Shown here piece after piece: positions 24,807 through 34,180 of a DNA stretch of 64,000 nt (positions are counted from its first letter, which is position 1; each line of letters starts with the position of its first letter). Both the position numbers and the translations under genes were made by a program. The stretch spans positions 44,538 through 108,537 of the forward strand of contig NZ_BQUN01000041.1 in NCBI RefSeq assembly GCF_026008495.1, in the 5' to 3' direction. The notes beneath the pieces were generated by a model. It was not told the DNA's origin, did not search any database, and worked only from the letters and a program-made list of their open reading frames with translations. Source of the DNA: Streptomyces sp. A012304. Lineage in GTDB: Bacteria; Actinomycetota; Actinomycetes; Streptomycetales; Streptomycetaceae.

Positions 24807-26152
24807 TGGGCCGCCTCCTCGTTCTCGTCCTGGTCGGCGGGGGTTTCGGGGGCGGTCGGCTCGTAGACGAGCACCGCGCGGTTGTCGGGGCGCAGGCGGG
24901 CCTTGGCGACCTCCCGCACCTCCTCGGGCGTGATCTCCAGCACCCGCTGGACGGCGGTGAGGGCGAGCTGCGGGTCACCGAACAGCACAGCGAACCGGCA
25001 CAGTTCGTCGGCGCGGCCGGCGACCGTGCCGAGACGGTCGAGCCACTCGCGCTCCAACTGGGCCTGCGCGCGTTCCATCTCCTCGGCCGTGGGCCCCTCC
25101 TCGGCGAACCGGGCGAGCTCCTCGTCGATGGCGGCCTCGATGACGGGCACCTCGACGTCACCGGACGTCTTCACGTCCAGCCAGCCCAGGGACGGCGCCC
25201 CGGCCAGCCGCAGCAGGCCGAAGCCGGCCGCGACGGCCGTACGGTCGCGGCGGACGAGGCGGTTGTACAGGCGGGAGGACTCGCCGCCGCCCAGGACGGT
25301 GAGCGCCAGGTCCACCGCGTCGCACGCGCGCGTGCCGTCCTGCGGCAGCCGGTAGGCGGCCATCAGGGCGCGGGCCGGGACCTCCTCCTCGACGACCTCG
25401 CGCAGCTGCTCGCCGATGATGTCCGGCAGGGAGCCGTCACGCGGCTCGGGCTTGCCGTCGTGGGAGGGGATGGAGCCGAAGTACTTCTCGATCCAGGCGA
25501 GGGTCTGCTCCGGGTCGATGTCGCCGACGACCGACAGGACCGCGTTGTTGGGCGCGTAGTAGGTGCGGAAGAACGCGCGCGCGTCCTCCAGGGTCGCCGC
25601 GTCCAGGTCGGCCATGGAGCCGATCGGCGTGTGGTGGTAGGGGTGGCCGTCCGGGTAGGCGAGGGCGGTCAGCTTCTCGAAGGCGGTGCCGTAGGGGACG
25701 TTGTCGTACCGCTGCCGGCGTTCGTTCTTCACGACGTCGCGCTGGTTCTCCATGGACTCGTCGTCCAGGGCGGCCAGCAGGGAGCCCATGCGGTCGGCCT
25801 CCAGCCAGAGCGCGAGCTCCAGCTGGTGGGCGGGCATGGTCTCGAAGTAGTTGGTGCGCTCGAAGCTGGTGGTGCCGTTCAGCGAGCCGCCGGCGCCCTG
25901 GACCAGCTCGAAGTGGCCGTTGCCCTTGACCTGGGCGGAGCCCTGGAACATCAAGTGCTCGAAAAGGTGAGCCAGGCCGGTACGGCCCTTGACTTCGTGG
26001 CGCGAGCCGACGTCGTACCAGAGGCACACCGCGGCGACGGGGGTCAGGTGGTCCTCGGAGAGCACCACGCGCAGGCCGTTGGCCAGGCGGTGCTCGGTCG
26101 CTGTCAGGCCCCCGGAGCCTGCCTGGGCTGTGGCCGTGTGACCCATGGGCAT
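24803..26152 (-). CDS. M16 zinc peptidase, catalytic partner
   Basis: A 449-residue pitrilysin-family protease. The inverted zinc motif HLFEH sits at residues 62-66 within GLAHLFEHLMFQGS. The downstream Glu ligand region is VVKNERRQRYDN. Together with the overlapping downstream gene it probably forms an active/inactive heterodimer that degrades peptides in its closed chamber. The start is the ATG at 26152, 8 bases after GGAAGGGA. A second ATG at 26146 would remove only two residues. A 12-base palindrome AAACCGCGGTTT lies 34 bases upstream. It is divergent from parC. Confidence 0.92.
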   Translation of the reverse strand: MPMGHTATAQAGSGGLTATEHRLANGLRVVLSEDHLTPVAAVCLWYDVGSRHEVKGRTGLAHLFEHLMFQGSAQVKGNGHFELVQGAGGSLNGTTSFERTNYFETMPAHQLELALWLEADRMGSLLAALDDESMENQRDVVKNERRQRYDNVPYGTAFEKLTALAYPDGHPYHHTPIGSMADLDAATLEDARAFFRTYYAPNNAVLSVVGDIDPEQTLAWIEKYFGSIPSHDGKPEPRDGSLPDIIGEQLREVVEEEVPARALMAAYRLPQDGTRACDAVDLALTVLGGGESSRLYNRLVRRDRTAVAAGFGLLRLAGAPSLGWLDVKTSGDVEVPVIEAAIDEELARFAEEGPTAEEMERAQAQLEREWLDRLGTVAGRADELCRFAVLFGDPQLALTAVQRVLEITPEEVREVAKARLRPDNRAVLVYEPTAPETPADQDENEEAAQ

Positions 26153-26475
26153 GTACGTCCCTTCCGATCGCGGACGCGGTCGTCGAAACCGCGGTTTTCC
26201 TGCCGGTCCTGCCACTGTATGCAAGCGTGCGGAGCGGCGGCGAAGTTCCCGGACGACGTACGCCGAGAGCGAGATCGCGTAGCCTGCGGGCAGCCATGGC
26301 CGAGGTGCCTCGGCGCGCGGGGTGGCCGGCCGAGGCCGGGCCCCGGCCCGCGCTGTCAGTGCCACGGTCCACAATGGTCCGCGTCAGATCCCGTCACACG
26401 CTCCGGCAGGAGCCGGCCGAAGGGGACGCGTCCACCCCCTAGGCGAGTGACCAGAAACAGGAGGAGCCGGCAGCG
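26153..26475. other. Divergent intergenic region, M16 peptidase and parC
   Basis: 323 bases that must carry promoters for both directions. The perfect palindrome AAACCGCGGTTT at 26186-26197 is the only operator-like element I see. The rest shows no supported gene. Confidence 0.5.
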
Positions 26476-28932
26476 ATGGCCCGCCGCAGCACGAAGACCC
26501 CGCCGCCCGACGACTCGTACGAGGAGAAGATCCTCGACATCGACGTCGTCGACGAGATGCAGGGCTCCTTCCTCGAGTACGCGTACTCGGTCATCTACTC
26601 CCGCGCCCTGCCGGACGCCCGCGACGGGCTGAAGCCCGTCCACCGCCGCATCGTCTACCAGATGAACGAGATGGGGCTGCGGCCCGACCGCGGCTATGTG
26701 AAGTGCGCCCGTGTCGTCGGCGAGGTCATGGGCAAGCTGCACCCCCACGGCGACGCGTCGATCTACGACGCCCTGGTGCGCATGGCCCAGCCGTTCTCCA
26801 TGCGCGTGCCGCTGGTCGACGGTCACGGCAACTTCGGCTCGCTGGGCAACGACGACCCGCCGGCCGCCATGCGGTACACCGAGTGCCGCCAGGCCGCGGC
26901 GACGAGCCTGATGACGGAGTCGATCGACGAGGACACCGTCGACTTCGCGCCCAACTACGACGGTCAGGAGCAGGAGCCGGTGGCGCTGCCCGCCGCCTTC
27001 CCGAACCTCCTGGTCAACGGCTCCTCGGGCATCGCGGTCGGTATGGCCACCAACATGCCGCCGCACAACCTGGGCGAGGTCATCGCGGCCGCCCGGCACC
27101 TGATCCGCCACCCGGGCGCGGACCTGGACGCGCTGATGAAGTACGTCCCGGGCCCGGACCTGCCCACCGGCGGCCGGATCGTCGGCCTCTCCGGGATCAG
27201 GGACGCCTACGAGACGGGCCGCGGCACCTTCAAGATCCGCGCCACGGTGTCGGTGGAGACGGTGACGGCCCGCCGGAAGGGCCTGGTCGTCACCGAACTG
27301 CCCTTCACCGTCGGCCCCGAGAAGGTCATCGCCAAGATCAAGGACCTGGTCGGTTCCAAGAAGATCCAGGGCATCGCCGACGTCAAGGACCTCACCGACC
27401 GGGAGCACGGCCTGCGCCTGGTCATCGAGATCAAGAACGGCTTCGTGCCGGAGGCGGTCCTGGAGCAGCTGTACAAGCTGACGCCGATGGAGGAGTCCTT
27501 CGGCATCAACAACGTGGCGCTGGTGGACGGCCAGCCGCTCACGCTGGGCCTGAAGGAGCTCCTGGAGGTCTACCTCGACCACCGCTTCGAGGTCGTGCGC
27601 CGCCGCAGCGAGTTCCGCCGGAGCAAGCGTCGTGACCGTCTGCACCTGGTGGAGGGCCTGCTCACGGCTCTCGTCGACATCGACGAGGTCATCCGGCTGA
27701 TCCGCTCCAGCGAGAACAGCGCGCAGGCCAAGGAACGTTTGATCGAGCGCTTCGGGCTGTCGGAGATCCAGACGCAGTACATCCTCGACACCCCGCTGCG
27801 CCGCCTCACCAAGTACGACCGCATCGAGCTGGAGGCGGAGAAGGAGAAGCTCAACGAGGAGATCGCGGAGCTGACCCGGATCCTGGAGTCGGACGCGGAG
27901 CTGCGCAAGCTGGTCTCGGGCGAACTGGCCGCGGTGGCCAAGAAGTTCGGCACCGAGCGGCGTACGGTCCTGCTGGAGTCCGCGGGCGCCCCGGCCGCCG
28001 CCGTTCCGCTCCAGGTCGCCGACGACCCCTGCCGGGTGCTGCTGTCCTCGACGGGGCTGCTGGCCCGTACGGCGAACGACGAGCCCTTCGCGCAGGACGC
28101 GGACGCCAGGCGCACCAAGCACGACGTGATCGTCTCGGCGGTGCCGGCCACCGCGCGTGGCGAGATCGGCGCGGTCACCTCGACGGGCCGTCTGCTGCGG
28201 ATCAACGTCGTCGACCTGCCGCAGCTCCCGGACACGGCGTCGACGCCGAATCTGTCGGGCGGCGCGCCGCTCGCGGAGTTCGTCTCCCTGGAGGGCGACG
28301 AGACGGTGGTCTGCCTGACCACGCTCGACGAGTCCTCCCCGGGCCTGGCGATCGGTACGGAACAGGGCGTGGTCAAGCGGGTCGTGCCCGACTATCCGTC
28401 GAACAAGGAGGAGCTGGAGGTCATCACCCTCAAGGAGGGCGACCGGATCGTCGGTGCGGTCGAGCTGCGCACGGGTGAGGAGGACCTGGTCTTCATCACG
28501 GACGACGCGCAGCTGCTGCGCTACCAGGCCTCCCAGGTGCGCCCGCAGGGCCGGCCGGCGGGCGGCATGGCCGGCATCAAGCTCACCGAGGGCGCGAAGG
28601 TGATCTCGTTCACCGCGGTGGACCCGGCGGTGGACGCGGTGGTCTTCACGGTCGCCGGATCGCGCGGCACGCTGGACGACTCGGTGCAGACGACCGCGAA
28701 GCTGACCCCGTTCGACCAGTACCCGCGCAAGGGCCGCGCCACGGGCGGTGTGCGCTGCCAGCGGTTCCTGAAGGGCGAGGACTGTCTCGCCCTGGCCTGG
28801 GCGGGCGCCACTCCGGCCAGGGCGGCGCAGAAGAGCGGCCTGCCGGCCGAGCTGCCGGACCTCGACCCGCGCCGTGACGGCTCGGGTGTGTCGCTGGCGA
28901 AGACGGTGGCGGTGGTGGCCGGACCGGTCTAG
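26476..28932 (+). CDS. parC: DNA topoisomerase IV subunit A
   Basis: Catalytic breakage-rejoining subunit of topoisomerase IV, which decatenates chromosomes; the ParE partner is encoded at 38817-40940. The 818 residues comprise the winged-helix/tower core with active Tyr134 (AMRYTECR) and a C-terminal beta-pinwheel region from about residue 500. The quinolone region reads [12 protein letters not shown] (89-100). Ala94 stands where E. coli enzymes have Ser, a difference also found in mycobacterial GyrA and linked there to lower intrinsic quinolone sensitivity. It is ParC rather than GyrA because parE is nearby and the pinwheel lacks the usual GyrA box. The start is the ATG at 26476. Confidence 0.9.
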   Translation: MARRSTKTPPPDDSYEEKILDIDVVDEMQGSFLEYAYSVIYSRALPDARDGLKPVHRRIVYQMNEMGLRPDRGYVKCARVVGEVMGKLHPHGDASIYDALVRMAQPFSMRVPLVDGHGNFGSLGNDDPPAAMRYTECRQAAATSLMTESIDEDTVDFAPNYDGQEQEPVALPAAFPNLLVNGSSGIAVGMATNMPPHNLGEVIAAARHLIRHPGADLDALMKYVPGPDLPTGGRIVGLSGIRDAYETGRGTFKIRATVSVETVTARRKGLVVTELPFTVGPEKVIAKIKDLVGSKKIQGIADVKDLTDREHGLRLVIEIKNGFVPEAVLEQLYKLTPMEESFGINNVALVDGQPLTLGLKELLEVYLDHRFEVVRRRSEFRRSKRRDRLHLVEGLLTALVDIDEVIRLIRSSENSAQAKERLIERFGLSEIQTQYILDTPLRRLTKYDRIELEAEKEKLNEEIAELTRILESDAELRKLVSGELAAVAKKFGTERRTVLLESAGAPAAAVPLQVADDPCRVLLSSTGLLARTANDEPFAQDADARRTKHDVIVSAVPATARGEIGAVTSTGRLLRINVVDLPQLPDTASTPNLSGGAPLAEFVSLEGDETVVCLTTLDESSPGLAIGTEQGVVKRVVPDYPSNKEELEVITLKEGDRIVGAVELRTGEEDLVFITDDAQLLRYQASQVRPQGRPAGGMAGIKLTEGAKVISFTAVDPAVDAVVFTVAGSRGTLDDSVQTTAKLTPFDQYPRKGRATGGVRCQRFLKGEDCLALAWAGATPARAAQKSGLPAELPDLDPRRDGSGVSLAKTVAVVAGPV

Positions 28933-30110
28933 GCACGCTCGTCGGCGTCGATGTCGATGTCCTCATCGTCGTCGATGTCGATGACGGTGGTCTCGTCGAT
29001 GTCCTCCTCGTCGGCGGCCCCGTCGGCCGTCCCGTCGGCGGTCTCCGCGATGGTCCGGCCGGCGCTCCCGTCCGGCTCCTGGACGTAGCGCAGAACGCCC
29101 CACATGCCGTACTCGTCGGCGTGTGGGGCGTCGCTCTTGCACGCCTCCAGCTCCTTGCCGAGAGCGGACGCGTCGATGCCGGAGCCGATGAGGACCAGCT
29201 GGGTGCGGCGCTCCTCGGCGGCCGGCCACGGCTCGGGGTAGAAGCGGAGGAAGCGCCCGACGGCATGCACGGCGTACCGGTTGGCGGGGTCGTGCGGGCC
29301 GAAGTCGACGTACCCCTTGATCCGGTAGAGGCCCTCGGGCCGGCTGTCGAGGAACGCGATCAGCCGGCGCGGGTCGAGTGGGACCTCGGAGGCGAAGGAG
29401 AGGCTGTCGTAGGCGGTATGCAGGTGGTCGCCGTGGCCGTCCGACGGTCCCTCGTCGTGGCGGTGCAGATCGTCGAACGAGAGCTGACCGATCCGCTCCT
29501 CGCTCGGCCGGCAGTCGAAGAGGAACTCGGGGTCGACACGGCCGTAGGTGGCAGGAACGACGGCGGCCCGGTCGGTGAGCGAGCGCACCAGCCCCAGGAC
29601 GCGGTCGGCGTCGGGCGCCCGGTCGAGCTTGTTCACGACCACCAGGTCGGCGAGCGCGAGGTGCCGGTCGATCTCGGGGTGCCTGGCGCGCGTGTCGTCG
29701 AACTCGGCGGCGTCGACGACCTCGACGAGCCCGCCGTACACGATCGCGGGATGCTCGCTGGCCAGCACCATCCGGACGAGTTCCTGGGGCTCCGCGAGCC
29801 CGCTGGCCTCGATGACGACGACGTCGATGCCGGTGGCGGGCCGGGCGAGCCGTTCCAGGTAGACGTCCAGCTCACTGGCGTCGACGGCGCAGCACAGACA
29901 GCCGTTGCCGAGGGAGACGGTGGAGTCGCCGAGCGCGCCGGCCACGGCCATGGCGTCGATCTCGATGGCGCCGAAGTCGTTCACGATCGCGCCGATCCGG
30001 CTGCCTCCGCTGCGGTGGAGGAGATGGTTGAGCAGGGTCGTCTTGCCGGAGCCGAGGAATCCGGCGAGAACGACGACCGGGATCTGCTGCGGGGGACGGC
30101 TCTGCGTCAA
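28929..30110 (-). CDS. CobW/COG0523 family GTPase
   Basis: A 393-residue G3E-class GTPase, a family of metallochaperones and zinc-homeostasis proteins. It has the P-loop GFLGSGKT (17-24), CLCC (71-74), which matches the metal-binding CxCC, VVVIEASGLAEP (switch) and NKLD (guanine specificity). The CobW C-terminal domain follows a His-rich linker (HRHDEGPSDGHGDHLH). The last 35 residues are almost all Asp/Glu/Ile/Thr. The metal is unknown; zinc is likely from family knowledge. The start is the TTG at 30110, because GAAGGG is 7 bases upstream. Its stop codon overlaps that of parC: the two genes converge and share CTAG. Confidence 0.85.
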   Translation of the reverse strand: MTQSRPPQQIPVVVLAGFLGSGKTTLLNHLLHRSGGSRIGAIVNDFGAIEIDAMAVAGALGDSTVSLGNGCLCCAVDASELDVYLERLARPATGIDVVVIEASGLAEPQELVRMVLASEHPAIVYGGLVEVVDAAEFDDTRARHPEIDRHLALADLVVVNKLDRAPDADRVLGLVRSLTDRAAVVPATYGRVDPEFLFDCRPSEERIGQLSFDDLHRHDEGPSDGHGDHLHTAYDSLSFASEVPLDPRRLIAFLDSRPEGLYRIKGYVDFGPHDPANRYAVHAVGRFLRFYPEPWPAAEERRTQLVLIGSGIDASALGKELEACKSDAPHADEYGMWGVLRYVQEPDGSAGRTIAETADGTADGAADEEDIDETTVIDIDDDEDIDIDADERA

Positions 30111-30449
30111 CGTGCGACCCTTCTGACACCTACGCGTGCACCGGCTCACGGCCCGGCGCACGCACGAGGACGGAATGCCGGGCCAGGATACGAGCCGGAG
30201 ATGCACGGCGAAGTGAACGGGCATCTGCCGTCCGACGTCCCGCCCACCGCTTCGGGCGATGCCCGCACAATTCGCCGGCGCCCGGGAACCCGATCCCTCC
30301 GGACTGGCACAGCACCCCTGTGACCAGGTACGACGCGAGAACCGTCGATGCCTCGGGCCCTTGTTGCGCGACGTACGCGCGGGTGCATCGGGGCAGGACA
30401 CGTCCCGACTGGAATTCGCAGCGCGTCAAGTCAGGTTAGGCTCACCTCT
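30111..30449. other. Divergent intergenic region, CobW GTPase and sucrase/ferredoxin gene
   Basis: 339 bases. Apart from the iron box at the right end and the CobW ribosome binding site at the left end, I see no gene or strong hairpin. I looked for a Zur-type box before the CobW gene and did not find one. Confidence 0.5.
30431..30449 (+). promoter_or_regulatory. Iron box (DmdR/IdeR-type) overlapping a -10 element
   Basis: TCAGGTTAGGCTCACCTCT matches 15 of 19 positions of the actinobacterial iron box TTAGGTTAGGCTAACCTAA. It contains TAGGCT (30436-30441), a plausible -10 hexamer placed 8 bases before the GTG at 30450, which would give a leaderless transcript. Bound DmdR1 would block initiation when iron is plentiful. 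Confidence 0.8.
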
Positions 30450-31412
30450 GTGAGTACGTGCACGACCGTCTCGCAGGACCTGGGCGAGCCCATGTCCGCG
30501 ACCGCGCCCACGGCGAGGACCTGGCTGTTGCTGGAACAGCCCGGCCCCTGGGGTGCCAAGGCGCTCGTTTCGAGCCACCTGGACCCCGCGGTGGGCCGCG
30601 CCCTGGAGGCAACCGCACAGGGCACCGGCGTCCGCGTGGCGCTCATCCGGCGCCCGGGACGCCACGCGGACTGCGGCACTCCGCCCCTGCGGCGGGTGTA
30701 CGCGGCCCACACCGTTCCGGGAAAGGTGTGGCTGCGCAGCGCCATGACCAGCGAGCCGCGCCGACTGCTGGACATGGACTTCGCCGCACTCGGCCGGGGC
30801 GAGCACCACACCTTCGACACCGCGCTGGGCGGCGGACCGCACACCGGTGATCCGCTCGCGCTCGTGTGCACCAACGGAAAGCGCGACCGCTGCTGCGCCC
30901 TCCTCGGCCGCCCCCTCGCCGCCGAACTGGCCGCCTCCGGGGTGGACGGCGTCTGGGAGGTCACCCATCTGGGGGGTCACCGTTTCTCGCCCACCGTGCT
31001 CGTCCTGCCGTACGGCTACGCGTACGGCCGCGCCGAGGCGCACACCGTCAAGGAAGTGCTGCACGGCGTCGAGGAGGGGCGGATCGTGACGGAGGGGTGC
31101 CGTGGGAGTACGGCCTGGGAGCGGCCCGGCCAGGCGGCGGACCTGGCCGTGCGGGCGGCGATCGGCGAGGACGCCGCCCAGGCGCTCAGCGTGGTCCGTA
31201 CGGACGTCAGCGTGGTCCCTACGAACGGCGAGGCGCCGCGCTGGGAGGTGACCGTCGCGCACATGGACGGACGCCACTGGCGGGTCGTGGTGGCCCACGG
31301 GGCGTCCCAGCCACCCCGCCCGGAGAGCTGCGGGGCGTCGGTCCTCGGTTCACCCGCGCGGATGGACGTGGTCTCGCTGCGCGAGCTGGCGACCGCGGCA
31401 CTGGCGAGTTGA
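30450..31412 (+). CDS. Sucrase/ferredoxin-like family protein
   Basis: A 320-residue protein of the Suc_Fer-like family, a thioredoxin-like ferredoxin fold. The cluster/cysteine region is CTNGKRDRCCALLGRPL, followed by THLGGHRFSPTVLVLPYG, the family's His/Gly motif; an earlier Cys is in HADCG. Its biochemical role is unsettled but redox is likely. I use the GTG at 30450 (family-like start VSTCTTVSQDL). An ATG at 30492 would give 306 residues. The iron box directly before the start indicates iron-repressed expression, so the protein may belong to iron acquisition or ferric-siderophore reduction. Confidence 0.8.
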   Translation: MSTCTTVSQDLGEPMSATAPTARTWLLLEQPGPWGAKALVSSHLDPAVGRALEATAQGTGVRVALIRRPGRHADCGTPPLRRVYAAHTVPGKVWLRSAMTSEPRRLLDMDFAALGRGEHHTFDTALGGGPHTGDPLALVCTNGKRDRCCALLGRPLAAELAASGVDGVWEVTHLGGHRFSPTVLVLPYGYAYGRAEAHTVKEVLHGVEEGRIVTEGCRGSTAWERPGQAADLAVRAAIGEDAAQALSVVRTDVSVVPTNGEAPRWEVTVAHMDGRHWRVVVAHGASQPPRPESCGASVLGSPARMDVVSLRELATAALAS

Positions 31413-31527
31413 TAAACCCGGTCGTCTTTCCCCACTTCTGTGTGATCTGACGGCTTTGTGGTCGAGCAAGAGATCCGCGCCACACACCCCTACGGCTTGA
31501 CCGGCCCGCCCACGTACCGTCTTGGGT

Positions 31528-33198
31528 ATGAGTCCCACTCCCCCCGGCCGCCGCCTGCGCCTCGGGATGCCCCGGCGCGTGTTCTCGCAGGTTCTGCTGA
31601 TGCAACTGGCGATCGCCGCGGGGGTCGTGGTGCTCGCGACCGGGCTGTTCCTCGCCCCGCTCAGCGCTCAGCTCGACGACCAGGCGATGCGCCGCGCGCT
31701 CGCCATCGCGCAGACCACGGCGGCGGTGCCGCAGATCGCCGAGGACCTCCGGAGCACGCCCCCGACGGTCGACGGCCCCGTGCAACGGGAGGCGGAACGG
31801 ATCCGCACGGCGAGCGGCGCCGAGTACGTCGTCGTGATGGACCTGCGCGGCGTGCGCTGGTCGCATCCCGACCGCAAGGAGATCGGCGGTCATGTCTCGA
31901 CGGACCCCAGCCAGGCCCTGGCCGGCCGGGCCGTCATGGAGATCGACAACGGCACCCTGGGCCGCTCGGCCCGCGGCAAGGTGCCCCTGCGCGACGCCGA
32001 CGGCACGATCATCGGCGCGGTCTCGGTCGGCATCGAGTACGACAGTGTGCGCGCCCGGCTGATCCACGCGATCCCGGGACTCTTCGCGTACGCCGGCGGC
32101 GCGCTCGCCGTGGGCGCCCTGGCCGCCTGGCTGATCTCCCGGCGGGTCCAGCGGCAGACCCGCGACCTGGCCTTCTCCGACATCTCGGCACTGCTCGCGG
32201 AGCGCGAGGCGATGCTGCACGGCATCCGGGAGGGCGTCGTCGCCCTGGACCGCGCCGGACGTGTCCGCCTGCTCAACGACGAGGCGCAGCGTCTCCTGGG
32301 CATCGGGGACGAGGCGGTGGGCCGGTCGCCCGACGAGGCGCTCGGCGAGGGCCGCACGGCCGATGTGCTGGCCGGCCGGGTGACCGGCACCGACCTGCTG
32401 ACCGTGCGCGGCCAGCGCGTCCTGGTCACCAACCGCATGCCCACCGACGACGGCGGCGCCGTCGCCACCCTGCGCGACCGCACCGAGCTGGAGCAGCTCG
32501 GCCGCGAACTCGACTCCACACGCGGTCTGATCGACGCGCTGCGCGCCCAGGACCACGAACACGCCAACCGTATGCACACCCTGCTCGGGCTGCTGGAACT
32601 GGAGATGTACGACGACGCCGTGGAGTTCGTCGGCGAGGTGGTCGGCGACCACCGAGCGACCGCCGAACAGGTGACCGAGAAGATCGAGGACCCGCTGCTC
32701 GCCGCCCTGCTGGTGGGCAAGGCGACCGTCGCCGCCGAGCGCGGCGTCGCCCTGTGGGTCTCGGACCGCACCCGGCTCCCCGACCGGCTGGTCGATCCGC
32801 GCGGGCTGGTCACGGTCGTCGGCAACCTGGTCGACAACGCGCTCGACGCCGTCGCGGGCACCCCGCACGCGCGCGTGGAGGTCGAACTGCGCACCGAGGG
32901 ACGCACAGCCGTCCTGCGAGTACGGGACACCGGGCCCGGAATTCCGGCCGAGCAGCGCGAGTTGGTCTTCACCGAGGGCTGGTCCACCAAGAAGCCGCCG
33001 GCACACGGCAAGCGCGGCATCGGGCTGTCCCTGGTGCGCCGGCTCGCCGAACGTCAGGGCGGCAGCGCGTCGGTCGGTGAGGCGCACGGCGGCGGCGCCG
33101 AGTTCACCGTCGTCCTGCCCGAGGCGCTGGCCGCGCCCGATCTGGAACCCGCGCTGGCCGCCACCGCGCAGAGCGCTGTCGAGGAGGAATCCCGATGA
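31528..33198 (+). CDS. CitA/DcuS-type sensor histidine kinase
   Basis: A 556-residue membrane sensor kinase. It has TM1 at about 23-43, a periplasmic-type sensor domain to about 173 resembling CitA/DcuS PAS folds, TM2 at about 175-197, a cytoplasmic PAS, and a SPOB-type dimerisation domain with the phosphorylatable His in QDHEHANRMHTLLGLLEL. The ATPase region has N box NLVDNALDAV and GIGLSLVRRL. Relatives sense C4-dicarboxylates or citrate. The ATG at 31528 has no good Shine-Dalgarno sequence and may be leaderless. It overlaps its response regulator by four bases. A carboxylate symporter lies just downstream on the other strand. Confidence 0.87.
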   Translation: MSPTPPGRRLRLGMPRRVFSQVLLMQLAIAAGVVVLATGLFLAPLSAQLDDQAMRRALAIAQTTAAVPQIAEDLRSTPPTVDGPVQREAERIRTASGAEYVVVMDLRGVRWSHPDRKEIGGHVSTDPSQALAGRAVMEIDNGTLGRSARGKVPLRDADGTIIGAVSVGIEYDSVRARLIHAIPGLFAYAGGALAVGALAAWLISRRVQRQTRDLAFSDISALLAEREAMLHGIREGVVALDRAGRVRLLNDEAQRLLGIGDEAVGRSPDEALGEGRTADVLAGRVTGTDLLTVRGQRVLVTNRMPTDDGGAVATLRDRTELEQLGRELDSTRGLIDALRAQDHEHANRMHTLLGLLELEMYDDAVEFVGEVVGDHRATAEQVTEKIEDPLLAALLVGKATVAAERGVALWVSDRTRLPDRLVDPRGLVTVVGNLVDNALDAVAGTPHARVEVELRTEGRTAVLRVRDTGPGIPAEQRELVFTEGWSTKKPPAHGKRGIGLSLVRRLAERQGGSASVGEAHGGGAEFTVVLPEALAAPDLEPALAATAQSAVEEESR

Positions 33199-33875
33199 TC
33201 GAGGTCCTGGTCGTGGACGACGACACCAGGGTCGCCCAGGTCAACGCCGCCTACGTCGAGAAGGTGCCGGGCTTCCACGTCGCCGGCGAGGCGCACAGTG
33301 CGGCCGAGGCGCTGCACCAGCTGGAGCTGCTGCCCCGGCTGGACCTGGTCCTGCTGGATCACTACCTGCCCGACGAGACGGGCCTGGAGGTCGTCCAGGA
33401 GATGCGCCGCCGCGGTCACCAGACCGACGTGATCATGGTGACGGCCGCGCGGGACGTCTCGACCGTGCAGGCGGCGATGCGCCAGGGCGCCCTGCAGTAC
33501 CTCGTCAAACCGTTCGCCTTCGCGGGCCTGCGCGCCAAGCTGGAGGCGTACGCGGAGCTGCGCCGCACCCTCGACGGCGGCGGCGAGGCCGAACAGGCCG
33601 ACGTCGACCGCATCTTCGGCGCGCTGTCCACGCCGTCGGAGCCCGGGCTGCCCAAAGGGCACTCCCCCACCACGGCGGAACTCGTACGCCAGTCCCTGCT
33701 GAGCGCCGAGGGCCCTCTGTCGGCCCAGGAGATCGCCGACCGGACCGGGGTGAGCCGCCAGACCGCCCAGCGCTACCTGAAGCTCCTGGAGCGCACGGGA
33801 CGGGCGCGACTGACCCTGAAATACGGGGACGCGGGCCGCCCGGAACACCGTTACGTGTGGGCGACCCGCGCTTGA
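33195..33875 (+). CDS. CitB/DcuR-type response regulator
   Basis: A 226-residue partner of the preceding kinase. The receiver domain has D8/D9, phospho-acceptor D55 and K105 (LVKPF). The C-terminal helix-turn-helix (about 172-200, SAQEIADRTGVSRQTAQRYL) is of the CitB family rather than OmpR or LuxR. The ATG at 33195 overlaps the kinase stop (ATGA). Family members activate transport and use of citrate or C4-dicarboxylates, so the adjacent symporter operon is a reasonable candidate target, though no binding site was identified. Confidence 0.88.
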   Translation: MIEVLVVDDDTRVAQVNAAYVEKVPGFHVAGEAHSAAEALHQLELLPRLDLVLLDHYLPDETGLEVVQEMRRRGHQTDVIMVTAARDVSTVQAAMRQGALQYLVKPFAFAGLRAKLEAYAELRRTLDGGGEAEQADVDRIFGALSTPSEPGLPKGHSPTTAELVRQSLLSAEGPLSAQEIADRTGVSRQTAQRYLKLLERTGRARLTLKYGDAGRPEHRYVWATRA

Positions 33876-33994
33876 GGCGCGGCCCTAAGGGCGGGGGAAG
33901 GACCGTGCTCCTCCTGGGATACGTACGCGGCCCGTCGCCGTCTCGATGAACTCCCTGCCGAGACGGGACCCACTCGTCACCTCGGTGGCCCTTG
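33876..33994. other. Spacer after the CitB-type regulator
   Basis: First part of a 305-base gap between convergent genes. It contains GCGCGGCCCTAAGGGCGGG near 33877-33896, a weak hairpin. No gene is supported. Confidence 0.4.
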
Positions 33995-34180
33995 CCCTGA
34001 AGACGCCCGTGGAGCCAGCCCTGAAAGTCCCCCGTCGCCTCAATCCTGGAGGACCACCGACGCTTCGCCCCTGGAGGACCTCCGTCGCCCTCGCACCTGG
34101 AGGACTCCCGTGACTCCCAGCCCTGCGGGACTCCCGTGACTCCAGCCATGGAAGGCTTCCGGACCCAGCCTTGAAGATCT
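33995..34180. repeat. Eight degenerate ~25-base tandem repeats
   Basis: Units begin at 33995, 34019, 34045, 34069, 34096, 34121, 34146 and 34169. The shared pattern is CCCTGGAGGACTCCCGTCGC followed by a few variable bases and CAG. The most similar neighbours (34096-34120 and 34121-34145) are nearly identical. The array runs up to the stop codon of the symporter gene at 34181. No ribosome binding site or conserved frame is visible. Confidence 0.82.

Noticed and set aside
30111..30449. Zur box upstream of the CobW GTPase gene
   Set aside because: COG0523 genes are often zinc-controlled, but no TGAAAATGATTTTCA-like element is present in the spacer.
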